A stretch of 64,000 nucleotides of DNA from Ridgeia piscesae (Eukaryota > Annelida > Polychaeta > Sabellida > Siboglinidae), in assembly GCA_025642075.2 (NCBI GenBank), contig JAODUO010000037.1, positions 648,501 to 712,500 on the forward strand. Reading direction: 5' to 3'. Position numbers and translations under genes: made by a program. Below the pieces are notes generated by a model that saw nothing but the letters and a program-made list of their open reading frames with translations, made no database searches and was not told the origin of the DNA. This document shows positions 30,967-45,900 of this stretch, piece after piece; the first letter of the stretch is position 1; the number at the start of each line of letters is the position of its first letter.

Positions 30967-33900
30967 GTTGGTACTTCTGTTGTTCACTTGTTGTTTGCGG
31001 ACGATCTACTTTATTATAGTTTATAGCATATGCCTTTTGGGTGAGACCTCAGTAGTCTGGCTGCTGAGCAAAGTTGGGTGAAAGTGAAACTCAACTTTAC
31101 TCACGACTGAAGAGCGAAGTGCGATGACCACTGCCATGACGATGTAACTGTAAGACTATAATAAGTAACATTTTGTCATTTTTATTTGGGGGATGATCAT
31201 TGACATTAGCATACAGAAAGAAATGTAGTGGTGCCATTTAGACTTGAGCAGATGAGTAAAACTTTAAAAAAAAGAGCTCTCTTAAACCCAGTTTAAATTC
31301 AGACATGGTCTGTGACCCAAGGCAATGGCGATGGCTCCGAGTCAGACAGGGCAGTATACTATTACTCCCTTTTTATTCCTGTTTTTACAGTTCTGTTCTG
31401 TCAAGTGGGAAAATGAAACAATACCACGACTGGCGCTGGTTAACGGGTTACCACATATCCGTTGGCTACTCAGCATACAACTACAGCAAAGTATTTGCTT
31501 TTAATAAACTTGCTCTCTTGACATGTATCGTCAGTCTGTTATTTCTTTCAGGCAAGTTACTCCGTTCACTATCATTCACTGATATTAAATAATATATCAA
31601 TATTTATTCTTTCTTACACACCTAATTGTTTTGCAACCTTACCTTGTTATTGCTTTATTCATTAAACATTGTACAGTCGTGCGGTCATTCGTGGACCCCG
31701 AATTTCTGCTGCCATGGGTAAATGGGCGCTACAGCTAACAATAACGCTGTAATTAACTGTCACTTATTTTTATGAAGTCCTGTGTATCTAGAAACAATTT
31801 AATGATAATATTATTAAGAAATTTAGCACAGGAGTACAACTGCATTGCTGATTTCATTGTTTGTTGTGCCCCTGGCTTATGCTCTGCCATCGGCTTCGTG
31901 GCACCAATCCGAGCGTTTTTTCAAACCGATCTATTTTTTAACTAGCTCTTGGTTTGTATGGTGATTTCTTAAGTGTTTGTTTAAAACGTGACCAATTCAT
32001 TTGTTTTGATTTAAATAACTTTAGGCACAGTAAATTTGGTGCAAAGCATTGTTTTGTTTGGGCCAAATCCTGGCCAATATCAATCGCGTTTGTCTCCTTC
32101 CTGTATTGACACATATGCCTCTGTGTTTTACTGTATAAATGCATCTAAAGTATTTTTAGCTGTCAGCCACTGCAACATTATATTTGATGTCATGTTATGC
32201 AGATTTCAAATTATGCAATTTTACCTTTTTGCATAGCTTTATGTAGAGACCCGTTCACCCGTCATTTAGACGGGTAAAAATGAATATGGACGGGTAGAAA
32301 TATGGGTGGATGGGTAAAAAATGAAGGAGCAAAAAACATCTTCCAAAACCGTAGATATTGTTAGTTATGCCTTGAAAGTAAGTGAAAATGGTGTCACATG
32401 TGTGTTTGTAGTCCATTTCAGGTCATCAGACACATTTAATAGTTTGTAAACTGGCTTAACAGTTAACATCCATCTGTCCACAAAGATATTGTGCCTGGCA
32501 ATAATTTTATCCTGCTTAAAGCCCTGCCCTTTTGTCACTAATGTGACATGCAAAAAAAATTAATTAACAACCACTATGGCCTACTTCTACTTTCTCTTTG
32601 TACTGTAAATACTGCCTTGATTTGTTGTTGACCAGTGTGACATTTTGTGACATTTGTTAATCATTATACATTATTGACCAGTATTATTCATTTGTGCATA
32701 CTTTGTTAAATAATAAAGTAAAAACAAGCCATTAGCTCAAATATGTTTTTCATGTGTACACAATTGATAATGTGTAACATTGTATATATAACATTTGACA
32801 AAAACTACAGAAAAATACATTGTAATATTAATTTGATTTTAAACCTGAGCCTGATTTTTTAATGTAATACAAGCATAAGTCAACATAAAGGAACAAATAA
32901 TTGTCTTATGCTGACAGTCAGACATTGGGTCAAATACATTTAAATGGATGACAAGCAGACCAGTGCTAGGGGGTATTGTTATTGCTAGCTACATCACAGC
33001 AGTGACAACTGACTTAAAAACCTCTATCCACAGTCTAGGTAACGGCCATAATATGTTTGCTTGTTTGTTTGCTTGTTAAGTTAAGCTTGTGGCCTGACTA
33101 AAGAACAGAGGGGATATTGACCTATGGTCATTGCCAAGTTATAATCAATGGGTATTTTGAAGGTTGAAAACAACTTGTTTGGTGAAAGGTGATCTGTAGT
33201 GAAGGTAATCAGTTTGGCAAGCATTACGTAGAAGTAAACAGAAGTATTGATATGGACAATGTATTTGAAAATTTGACCCCATGACTGGTGACAGTATTGG
33301 AGGACAGGGACCAGGTTCATTATGTAGATTTAAATAATGCCAATAGCACAACTAAAAATCCTCATAATGACTACTCAGTCACCATTAATGAATTGTAATA
33401 ATCTTTACTAGATCAGTAAACAGAGACAAATTAAACAATGACTAACACTGGTCATTGGAACAAGAGGAAGAACATTCTTATACAAAGTGCATGCTTTCGC
33501 CAAACAAGGACTTATCTACTTAGTAGGCAGAGTTCTGTTGACAGTGAATACATAATGGGCTGTGTGAGTCAATAGTAACCAGTCTCCTGGTGGTGTGAAT
33601 AGCAGAACAGGTCATTGTCTGGTGAGCAAGATGTTAATTGGTTGTTAATGAGCTTTGTACTTGTATGTATTTACTATCAGCTGCAGCAACAGTCACCTTC
33701 CTGGGATCTTATGAGGGTGTTTAGCTAATGGAGCATACTTAAAAGCCAAGCAAGTTGAAAACTATTAAATGTTAATAACCACATTCACTGTACATTATAT
33801 TTAGATGTATTTCTGCTGGCTCACAAGTGTTGCTACATGCTGTGGTGGCTGCAGCTAAGCATTTTCACTTATTACACATGTCAACCTATGACTCTTGCAC

Positions 33901-36900
33901 ATATCTGCAATTAAAAAACATTGATACGAACTGATATATTTTAAGCACACATTGATATATTTATTCATATAGTCAAGAGCTTCCGTAGATTCTACTGGGT
34001 TGTTCATGTCTAATTCTTCATTGGTGATGTGTACAAAATTGTAATAACTGAAAGTGCTGAGCCAACTTTGGCAGTTCTGCATGAGCATTTCCAGTGAAGA
34101 CACTGCTCTAGATACTGAGCTATGGTGGGAAAACAAGATTATATTGTGCAGCTGTTTTAGTGAGCTGTAACCTTGAATAAGTGGTTTTAAGTACTGCCAG
34201 TAACTGAAGTAATGTGAGTGATCAAACAAGGTCTACTACCCCCTCCACCCCTGGACCCCACCACCTTACTAACCCCACAGACCCCCCCCCTCCACTCAGT
34301 ATTCACCTGCCAGCACTTGCTCCCTTACTCCTGCATTTGTCCTGTGACCTCACTGCTTCGATCTGCACCACTGAGCAGTTACAATGTGACTTGTCACCAC
34401 ATCTGTGGTACATTATATTGACATGTACATGCATTGATTAATTTATAAATAACCGACCCTGGCTTGTGGCACCTGGCACAATGTCAGGTCCCAATGACAT
34501 GACATTTTTTCAGACTGCAGCATGTTGGGCAGGTGGCTTTATCCATTGTCTCTGGTTAATTGGATCTAAAATACCAATAACACAAATGGTTTGTGCATGT
34601 GTGTGCTCATATACACACATGCACAGCCGTACACACACAAATCTGAACTTGTGCGCCCTGCAGGGCTTTATGCAGGATAACATTATTGCAAGTCACACAT
34701 GTTTTGGTAGACACGTGGATGTGAACTGTTCAGCCAGTTTACAAACTTTTAAATGTGTCGCATGACCTGAAATGGACTACAAACACACATGTGACACCAT
34801 TTTCACTCACTTTCAAGGCATAACTAACAATATCTATGGTTTTGGAATACCCTTTTTTACCCGTCCACCCTATTTCTACCGTCCATATTCATTTTTACGC
34901 ATCCAAATGACAGGTGGACGTGTCTCTACATAAAGCTATGGCGCCCTGTCGCTTAATTGACTTTGTTATATGTCCACGGTAACAGGAGTTATGGAAGGAC
35001 ATTGGATACTGTTTTCATTGATGCCTTGTACATATTTGTTGTTGACCTTTGTTAGCTCTGATTTGTCACTTTTGGATATAAATCCTATATTGTGGATTTA
35101 GGGTACAAACAGTATGGTTACAGCCTCTAATTCATGGCACTGACTAAGCTTCCGAGTTAGTATGTATAGCCTGTCTGTCGTTTCGTCAATAACAAACCAC
35201 AAACAGACACAATCTGAAGTTTGTACCCATGTCTTTCAGTGGATATAAACCAAAACACACGCCTGGTTTTCAGTGTTTCAAAGTTCAGTAGACGCAATTG
35301 TTTATTCTCACTGAGTCACTGGGTGTTTTTGTTGTTGCAAGTTTCTGTGAAAAGTAGCCATTCACCAGCAGTCAAGAAAGTAACATGAATGGTAGTTTCA
35401 AATCTTGGATATAGTTCTTCTTGTATTAGAAATAATTGAAAAGAAATAGATTACAGCAGCTGCTGCATCTGAGTTGCTGTGTGCCTGATATGCAACTGTT
35501 GAAGCAGTCATGGTTAAATTGAAGTAATCATACAAGTAACAACCACACATATTCTGTCTTGAAGAACTGCGATGCATGATTCTACCATATGCACAACAGA
35601 GTAACAATTTTACTTATACGTGCATAACAGCTATTTTTACATTTCACCATTTTCAGGCTGCAGATGAGATTTATAATGCAGAAACTTAGGCTAATTCTGG
35701 GCCATAGACAAACAATTAAAAAGGAAATGTTCCTTGTTGATAAGTGGTCCTGTTTTGTCGCTGCCATCTGGAATTTGTTTATCTTTCATACTTGGCGGAG
35801 AATGTGTAGAAATCGTATCTTACTGGCCACTTGCATGTTGTGTAGTGTTCATTAACTCCTAAGGCTAAGATCTTGAGTAACCCAGATCTACGAAAATGGG
35901 ACACATATGAATAGTTTGGTGGTTTGCCAGGGCTGACTGGCGGCTGGTGTATGTTTAGATTCAAACAAAGTACACTGTAACTCTGCCGCTCTGTGTGATA
36001 GTGAGTCGCACTACACCTCAGTAGTATGTAACTAAAGATTCCACTGTCCTTTGAACAGGAAAACAGGACCAATATTTATTCTACTTACACAGATGTGGAA
36101 TCAACAAACTTTGGGATGAGTCACTACCAAGTTAGCAGTGCAGTAATCTGTTGTGGGTTTAAATAGGTAGACTAATCAAAAATCAAGATATTAATGGAGA
36201 AGAAAGGATATTGTCAATTATGCATGCATGAGCTTGATTTCTCTTGTGAGACTTAAAATATAATTACACAGTAACTATCGATAAAATAGCTTTTGTGTAC
36301 CTGTTCTTAATAGTAAATTAATCATTGACACTTGTCCCTAAGATGTACAGTAAATTATTAAGAAGAGAGATAATGACTTAAACTTGAAAATGTCGATATC
36401 AGAACAAAATTGCAGCTCAATGGAAAATGCACACTGCCTAAGAACATTTTAATTTCTTGAACTAAATCATACAGCTTTCTATAAGTATAATTACCACTTA
36501 CAAGTTAATAGAGTTGCTCTGTAATGCAGGCATAGGTAATGCATACTGTGGCCATCGCCTTAAAATATAGCAACCCCCACCTGCGGGAAATAACATATGC
36601 CCCACAGATTGGGTTTGTCTCTGAAGGATCGCAATCATTATTCACATGGGACAGTGCCGTTGTTGACTCTCCTGCACCTGTGTGGTCCTGTTTGTCGTCA
36701 GTGGATTGAAAGAAGCTTGCAAAACCACGTGACACTGTTAATTATGCATGGCTGTGTCCATCGATACCTAGCCAGTTTTAATGATTGCCGTGATGGCCCC
36801 AGCGGTTCACAACCATGATCTGTAGGTCACTGCATCAAGCAGAAATGATTGGAGTGAAGCTGCAGTCTGTGTGCTTCATCATGCTTTCTTAGCTGAAAGT

Positions 36901-39900
36901 AATTACGTGTTCCGGTGGACAGGTGCGACTGAGTGGCACAGCACCTGGGAGACAGTGGAGGTGGATCAGGTGATGCTCTCACCTCAGTTGGCTTGGTCTA
37001 CCTCCACAGTCCGCATGATGCATACCCCCTACCCCGGGTAGTTATCTTAGCTTTGAGTATATTATATTGAATGTTTGAATATATATGGCCGTTTGTAGAA
37101 AATTCAGCATGTGACATGATAGTCCAAAGAATGGTCTGATCAGTTAGAATCTTGCAAAGGATGGCTTAACATGTAAACATATTTGGTTTATGAGAAAGGT
37201 CTTACGTGTATTAGAATTTAGAAACAATGTAAGAAACTCAATGGCATTATTGGTATAAAAAGTATTAATTTAAAAATAAACTGTTTTGAATAAAATAATC
37301 TTTATGTAACTGTAATCTAAATTATCTAATACTAGTGTTTTTAGTAATAATTATATTTATAAACAGTCAAATGAACTTGTGTAACAGTAATTTATAATGA
37401 TTATGAACAAGGTTAAAAAAAATTAGTAATATAACACAACATAGTCACAAGAGTTGTGTTATTTGGGTTATTCTACGGTACGGAGCTTTGAAAGCAGATG
37501 CCTTTAACCTGTAGCAATGATTGTACTCACCTCGTAGTGTTTTAGAGTAGTGACATGGTGATGAGACAAGTGTTTGTGTTGTAGATCGCTGTGATGAGCG
37601 TGACAATAGCCCCCCTGCGTCTCGTCATCGTGGCCCTCCTTGTGACAGTCACATGGTTCTTTGCCACTCTCGCACTCCTCGGCCGCAGCGAGGCTGACAG
37701 CAAACAGCCGATGTCAGGCTGGAGAAGGTGACTGTTTCTATCTTTCTGTGTTTGTGCTCAGCTACCCATTGTGATTAGAACTTCAACTGATCATAGGACA
37801 GAACCACTTGTAATTCAAGTACTGTCTTTCATAACTTGGACAGTTTTGTTCATAGTACTTTATCTTTGTCTTTTGTACAAGAAACTAAATGCAATGTTAT
37901 TATGTAAAGTATATTTTTTTGTTAAATATAATATCATGTATATATGAGCTAGTGCTGGTTCGATATTCGAGATATCGAAGTATTGCGATACTTGCAAAAG
38001 TTCGATACCGATACTTAGTGGTATCGCAATACTTTGATATTTTTGGTATCGAACGCCCACTGTTCGATACCTTTGGTACCTTCGATACTTCGACATCGTG
38101 TCCATTCGACGACGTCGATGCAAAGGCGCAACATCTTTGTTGATGACGACGTTGTTTATGGAAGCTATCACTACAGCGCTTCGCAGCCTAAATTGACTTT
38201 GGCGTGGTTGTTTTAAAATAATATAAAATCAAATGTGAATTGTTTTCTAAAACTTTATTGTAGAGTTAGTCTGTATAAATGTCTGTGCACGATCTTAGCC
38301 TAGGTCATACTTCGCTTAGCCTCGGTTATCCAAACGAAAGTTCGTGACTCTCTCGTTTGGTGGCACTACCACTACAATGCCATCTGTCTCCCTACTTTAC
38401 TTACGGTTATGTGCACAAAAACACACATCCGATAGTATTTTGATACAGTGTTTATTGCATGCACTAGTATTTATGAAACTAATTTAATAATAATATTATT
38501 AATATAAATAATTATTCGAGCGTGATGTGCAAGCTTTGTTTATCCGGGTTCCGTTTGGTGGTGCTGTTTTGCTGTTTGGTGGCCACTGTTTGCCGTATAC
38601 GACTGCCTCAGCCAAGTCCAAGTCAAGACAAATGACAACAAGTCGCAACATTCATCGCTAATTTGGCAGATTTCCAACAAAGAGTGTCTGCTATGCCAAA
38701 AGCACCCCAAAGATTGCGGGGGAAATACATCGAATTTGACGAAACAAGTCACTGACACTGTCCACCATTCAAGAAATATCAAAATGTGATGATCAACTTT
38801 CATCGAAGGACACGTCGACGTCGTCGTGGACAACGTCGCAACGACTTGAGAATGTATTCTATCAAAATATTCAACAATGAGCAAGCAGTGGACATCTAGT
38901 TTCAGTCGAAGCGAATCGCCATCGGTTGCCAAATCTACTACTGCGGCCACAGCATCAAGAAGTGACATACACGATGTGACTGAATTATGATGACGATACG
39001 CTTACTGCATCTACTGTTATTGGCACTGGCCAAACAGGTTCATCAGAGGCAGAGGCAGAGGTAGAGGAAGAAACCGACCTGTTCTTGAAAACAGTTGCAA
39101 AATCATTATGGGGCTTGTTATGTTATGTGTACTTGCTAACGTGGTAATTTAAGTTTTATATTCAAAAATATTACTGTGAACTGGGAAATACAATGTAATT
39201 TTAATTAATATTTTTTCTATTATCAGCTAATGTTATTTTATTGTAATCGTCTATACAGTTTTTATGTTAAACCACAATTATCTTTACGATACAATTAATA
39301 AAAACAGTTATAACAGTGAATGTTCAGCTGTGCTGGCACTATTATGAGTGATGTTTAACAATAACATATTATTTGTATGTTATGTTTCAGCTGTACTTGT
39401 TGATGGTAACTTTAGAGGACACGTTGGCTTGAAATTAAGCTGCTATAAATAGTGTATTTGCAAACAACTGGGGTGAAGTACTGTTATTAATTTAAAATAC
39501 TTCAGTGCAATTAATTAATGTATTTGTCACTTGGTATTTTATTGCAGTTGTTCTATGTGAATTCTAGATGTACAACGTAAGTATTGATTATCGAGTAGAT
39601 CGAAAAAAATTCAGGTATCGAACCAGCACTAATATGAGGATACAATTTTAATGGAACAGTTGAACAGTTGCTTACTGGCTGATAATATTGGATCATTGCA
39701 CTACGACTAAAGTGACAAAACTATACATTTTGTAAATTAGATCAGTGAATAAGTTAAGTAAACGAGTGTGGTAAATAGCTGAGTAAGTACTACAATGGCC
39801 TGTGGTCATCACTCTGTCTGACCGGTGTGCACTCTGTTTGTAGCTACATCCGTCCACTGGTTGTGTTCTTCGCTCGGTCCGTCTACTTCGTGTGTGGCTT

Positions 39901-42900
39901 CCACTGGGTGAGCCTGCGGGGAACCCAGGTTCCAGCTGCCGTTGCCCCCATACTCGCCCTCGCCCCCCACACCTGCTACTTTGATTCTCTGCCCGTGTCC
40001 TTCCTCAACCTCAGCTCCGTGGTGACGCGGGCATCCTCGGAGGACGTCTTCATGTTTGGCAGTGAGTGGTTGCAACACATGGGTGTTTGTGTTATTGAGG
40101 GTTTTCGTTAGGTGTAAGTTAACTGGGTCTGTTTGTTGAACTGATGCGTTGTCACGGCGACACAGGGATGTATTGTGAGGGCTCCTATTGTTCATTGGCT
40201 TCTGATTTATGCAAGGAAAACTGAACAATGAATAGTTACAAGGTCATGTTTAATATGTGCTGTGATGTTGTATGTCAGCACTGAGGATATGTGAATTCAG
40301 CGATACAGTTAAGTGAGTTAACTGTCAGCTAAGTTACTTCTGTGTTCTCCAAACTCTGGGTAGTGCCAGTCATTTGTCACGTTTAGTTATCCCAATAATG
40401 TGCCCTGTTTAATCCTGTCAAGGTCAGACTGTTGAATTCTATGAAATTGAGAGATTGTGTTGTGACCGTATTATGTGTTATACTTGAGTTGCATAGATGC
40501 AAATAAATAAATAAATTCTGGTCCGATTTAAGTCCGTTTGTGCCAGATATGTACATTACTTATCCAAATATGAATGATCAAAGTTTAAAAAAAATTGAAA
40601 AATTCTCAACAACTTTTAATTAAATATTTTTATTAATCATTTATGGGTACTTGCTGTGTATGAAATATTAATAAATTGGTATATTATAAAATGTATGACT
40701 AATTACATGTCCATGGTAAACAAAACTGAAATAGTTTTGTTTTTGTGAGTGCATGTATTTTGCATATTTTATATAAAATGGTGTCCTTCGCGATCATAAC
40801 TCATCCCAGCAGAATAATTAAGCGTTTTATTTCAAATGCATAATCGTATGGCAAAATGTTCCCCTTCAATGACAGCGTTCATTATATAATTATACACTAG
40901 ACCGATTATTATGTATTTTTATGACTAATACGTAATTAATTTATTTATTTAAAAGTGCTACACTATTTAATACTGTACTAATTTTAATTATTTATATACA
41001 AATACATATATTTTTTATGTCGTTTAAATTGTAATATGTTGTGAAGCGCCACGAATGATTATGGATGTGGCACTATACCAAATAATTATTATATAAACTC
41101 GATCAAAAAATTGCACCAAAGTCTGAATTACTGAAGTTAGACATAATGACAACATCAATCATTACAACGGAGCTAAAAACACTACCCACATCATCGCATC
41201 GCACATTAATATTTGTTTATAACAAAATAGACTGCTCAACAGTTAGCATTTAATTGTAGAAAATCACCAGCAGGCAGATTTTTGTGTACTTCCATGTTTT
41301 CCATCCCCACAGCAAATGTTAGAATTTAATCTTATTGGCTGAAAATATAATATTTACTGTTTGATGATCATGGCAAGCAGGACCAGAAATGGAACTTGAT
41401 GCTCAGTTCGACTACAAACCACATAGAAATTTATGCTATATAGCCATGGAAATCACCTGCGTTTCGAAATGTTGACATTTGCCAGTAAAACTTCAATATT
41501 GTTATGTGCAAACTACTGAAATATATTGCCATTATTTGACAACACTGTTTTGCGGTACTCAGCTTAAACAGGCCCCTGTACACGGGCATACTAAGACGTT
41601 CTGATAGGGACTCTAGTTAATTCGGGGGTTGTGACCATGAGAGGGTTAATAGCGGCAGTAATTCTACCATGTTTGGTAGTGCTAATAATTTTTCCATGTT
41701 TGGTGTTTCAATAAGTAATGATGTCTCCCCAAGATCTAAATGCAGCTGCACACAGTAACTGGGAACAATCGTAGACTCAAACTTATAACAAGTTATATGG
41801 TTTCAGCATTGACAAAGTTCACACAGCCGATTTTTGTGCGACGGGAAGACCCAAATTCTCGCCAACACGCAATACAGGAGATCCAACGACGAGCACAGTC
41901 TAAGGGCAAATGGCCACAGATCTTGATCTTCCCAGAAGGCACCTGTACAAATGGCACAGCTCTGATCTCCTTCAAACCAGGTGTGGCTCGTTTGTGCTAG
42001 GGAACTGCGTGCTGAAAATAGCTTTCAGATGGTGTGCCACATATAGGCATGGGAACTTCTGTCCTAGGTAGTAAGCGTTCGCAAAATAGTGCAAGTTTAC
42101 ACTTGGATAATCTTGAAACTACTTGGTGAAGTTATAAATACGTATGTTGTAACATCAACATGGACCAAGTGACCCCAAAACGACACATTTGCAGGCAAAT
42201 ATGCCTAGCGACTTCCAACTGGTATTCCTAGGCCGCCACACATCCCTAGTCATTATTAACTAATATGTTATGAATAATTCTCATATAACCTGCATACATA
42301 TTCCCACCCTCTCTCACATCAGCACACAACATGATGACATGTAACGGTTTTGTTTCTATGGATGATGTTTTTGTGTGTGATGACATGTAAAGGTATTGTT
42401 TCTATGGATGATGTTTTTGTGTGTGATGACATGTAAAGGTTTTGTTTCTATGGATGATGTTTTTGTGTGTGATGACATGTAATGGTTTTGTTTCTATGGA
42501 TGATGTTTTTGTGTGTGATGACATGTAAGGGTTTTGTTTCTATGGATGATGTTTTTGTGTGTGATGACATGTAATGGTTTTGTTTCTGTGGATGATGTTT
42601 TGTGTGTGATGACATGTAAGGGTTTTGTTTCTATGGATGATGTTTTGTGTGTGATGACATGTAATGGTTTTGTTTCTATGGATGATGTTTTTGTGTGTGA
42701 TGACATGTAAGGGTTTTGTTTCTATGGATGATGTTTTTGTGTGTGATGACATGTAATGGTTTTGTTTCTGTGGATGATGTTTTGTGTGTGATGCCATGTC
42801 AGGGTTTTGTTTCTATGGATGGTGTTTTGTGTGTGATTACATATAAGGGTTTTGTTTCTGTGGATGATGTTTTGTGTGTGATTACATATCAGGGTTTTGT

Positions 42901-45900
42901 TTCTATGGATGATGTTTTGTGTGTGATTACATATCAGGGTTTTGTTTCTATGGATGATGTTTTGTGTGTGATTACATATCAGGGTTTTGTTTCTATGGAT
43001 GATGTTTTGTGTGTGATTACATATCAGGGTTTTGTTTCTATGGATGATGTTTTGTGTGTGATGACATGTAATGGTTTTGTTTCTATGGATGATGTTTTGT
43101 GTGTGATGACATGTAATGGTTTTGTTTCTATGGATGATGTTTTGTGTGTGATTACATATCAGGGTTTTGTTTCTATGGATGATGTTTTGTGTGTGATTAC
43201 ATATCAGGGTTTTGTTTCTATGGATGATGTTTTGTGTGTGATTACATATCAGGGTTTTGTTTCTATGGATGATGTTTTGTGTGTGATTACATATCAGGGT
43301 TTTGTTTCTATGGATGATGTTTTGTGTGTGATTACATATCAGGGTTTTGTTTCTATGGATGATGTTTTGTGTGTGATTACATATCAGGGTTTTGTTTCTA
43401 TGGATGATGTTTTGTGTGTGATGACATGTAATGGTTTTGTTTCTATGGATGATGTTTTGTGTGTGATGACATGTAATGGTTTTGTTTCTATGGATGATGT
43501 TTTGTGTGTGATTACATATCAGGGTTTTGTTTCTATGGATGATGTTTTGTGTGTGATTACATATCAGGGTTTTGTTTCTATGGATGATGTTTTGTGTGTG
43601 ATGACATGTCAGGGTTTTGTTTCTATGGATGATGTTTTGTGTGTGATTACATATCAGGGTTTTGTTTCTATGGATGATGTTTTGTGTGTGATGACATGTA
43701 ATGGTTTTGTTTCTATGGATGATGTTTTGTGTGTGATGACATGTAATGGTTTTGTTTCTATGGATGATGTTTTGTGTGTGATTACATATCAGGGTTTTGT
43801 TTCTATGGATGATGTTTTGTGTGTGATTACATGTCAGGGTTTTGTTTCTATGGATGATGTTTTGTGTGTGATGACATGTCAGGGTTTTGTTTCTATGGAT
43901 GATGTTTTGTGTGTGATTACATATCAGGGTTTTGTTTCTATGGATGATGTTTTGTGTGTGATGACATGTAATGGTTTTGTTTCTATGGATGATGTTTTGT
44001 GTGTGATGACATGTAATGGTTTTGTTTCTATGGATGATGTTTTGTGTGTGATTACATATCAGGGTTTTGTTTCTATGGATGATGTTTTGTGTGTGATTAC
44101 ATATCAGGGTTTTGTTTCTATGGATGATGTTTTGTGTGTGATGACATGTCAGGGTTTTGTTTCTATGGATGATGTTTTGTGTGTGATGACATGTCAGGGT
44201 TTTGTTTCTATGGATGATGTTTTGTGTGTGATGACATGTCAGGGTTTTGTTTCTATGGATGATGTTTTGTGTGTGATGACATGTCAGGGTTTTGTTTCTA
44301 TGGATGATGTTTTGTGTGTGATGACATGTCAGGGTTTTGTTTCTATGGATGATGTTTTGTGTGTGATGACATGTCAGGGTTTTGTTTCTATGGATGATGT
44401 TTTGTGTGTGATGACATGTCAGGGTTTTGTTTCTATGGATGATGTTTTGTGTGTGATGACATGTCAGGGTTTTGTTTCTATGGATGATGTTTTGTGTGTG
44501 ATGACATGTAATGGTTTTGTTTCTATGGATGATGTTTTGTGTGTGATGACATGTAATGGTTTTGTTTCTATGGATGATGTTTTGTGTGTGATGACATGTC
44601 AGGGTTTTGTTTCTATGGATGATGTTTTGTGTGTGATTACATGTCAGGGTTTTGTTTCTATGGATGATGTTTTGTGTGTGATGACATGTAATGGTTTTGT
44701 TTCTATGGATGATGTTTTGTGTGTGATGACATGTCAGGGTTTTGTTTCTATGGATGATGTTTTGTGTGTGATGACATGTCAGGGTTTTGTTTCTATGGAT
44801 GATGTTTTGTGTGTGATGACATGTAATGGTTTTGTTTCTATGGATGATGTTTTGTGTGTGATGACATGTAATGGTTTTGTTTCTATGGATGATGTTTTGT
44901 GTGTGATGACATGTAATGGTTTTGTTTCTATGGATGATGTTTTGTGTGTGATGACACATAAGGGTTTTGTTTCTATGGATGATGTTTTGTGTGTGATGAC
45001 ATGTAATGGTTTTGTTTCTATGGATGATGTTTTGTGTGTGATGACATGTAAGGGTTTTGTTTCTGTGGATGATGTTTTTGTGTGTGATGACACATAAGGG
45101 TTTTGTTTCTATGGATGATGTTTTGTGTGTGATGACATGTAATGGTTTTGTTTCTATGGATGATGTTTTGTGTGTGATGACATGTCATACAGTTGTGATG
45201 TTGACAAGGGATGTTGTTTCCGCCAGGTGCATTCTACCCCGGTCTACCTGTCCAGCCGGTCACTCTCAGGTATATCAACAAGATGGTAAGCTCACCAACT
45301 CTCACGCAATACTCGATTCACAGTTCTGGTTGTGAGGCAGTTTACAGAGAAATAATTGTCATTCAAAAGATTAGTAGTGGCTTAAGTTAACATTTAGCCC
45401 TATATGTAATAAAGATTAGTAGTGGCTTAAGTTAACATTTAGCCCTATAAGTAATAAAGATTAGTAGTGGCTTAAGTTAACATTTAGCCCTATAAGTAAT
45501 AAAGATTAGTAGTGGCTTAAGTTAACATTTAGCCCTATAAGTAATAAAGATTAGTAGTGGCTTAAGTTAACATTTAGCCCTATAAGTAATAAAGATTAGT
45601 AGTGGCTTAAGTTAACATTTAGCCCTATAAATAATAAAGATTAGTAGTGGCTTAAGTTAACATTTAGCCCTATAAGTCATAAAGATTAGTAGTGGCTTAA
45701 GTTAACATTTAGCCCTATAAGTAATAAAGATTATGTTGTGTTATGTTATCAACGTCACAACTAAATTTAGGGGCCTATAACTAATTTTAGTCATCATCTG
45801 GGCCAACAGCAGTATTACACACCTGAGACACTTGTAAGTTTTGTAGTTTGAGATCAGTTGCCTCTTTGAGTCCGTGACAGGTTTTTCTCTGAGGGACCTT

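Noticed and set aside
36921..37041. Possible exon with TGATEWHSTWETVEVDQVML
   Set aside because: It has splice-like edges and is open for 40 codons, but there is no family similarity, it ends in a stop, and it is not needed by either gene.
37860..39000. Minus-strand frames of 103 and 142 codons in the hAT element
   Set aside because: They are complements of the terminal palindromic repeats and of the plus-strand BED-finger region. The plus strand carries the recognisable domain.
42716..45097. 793-codon plus-strand frame and 745-codon minus-strand frame
   Set aside because: Both are the 45-bp minisatellite read in multiples of 3. They are open on opposite strands, lie inside LPCAT intron 4 and have no unique sequence.
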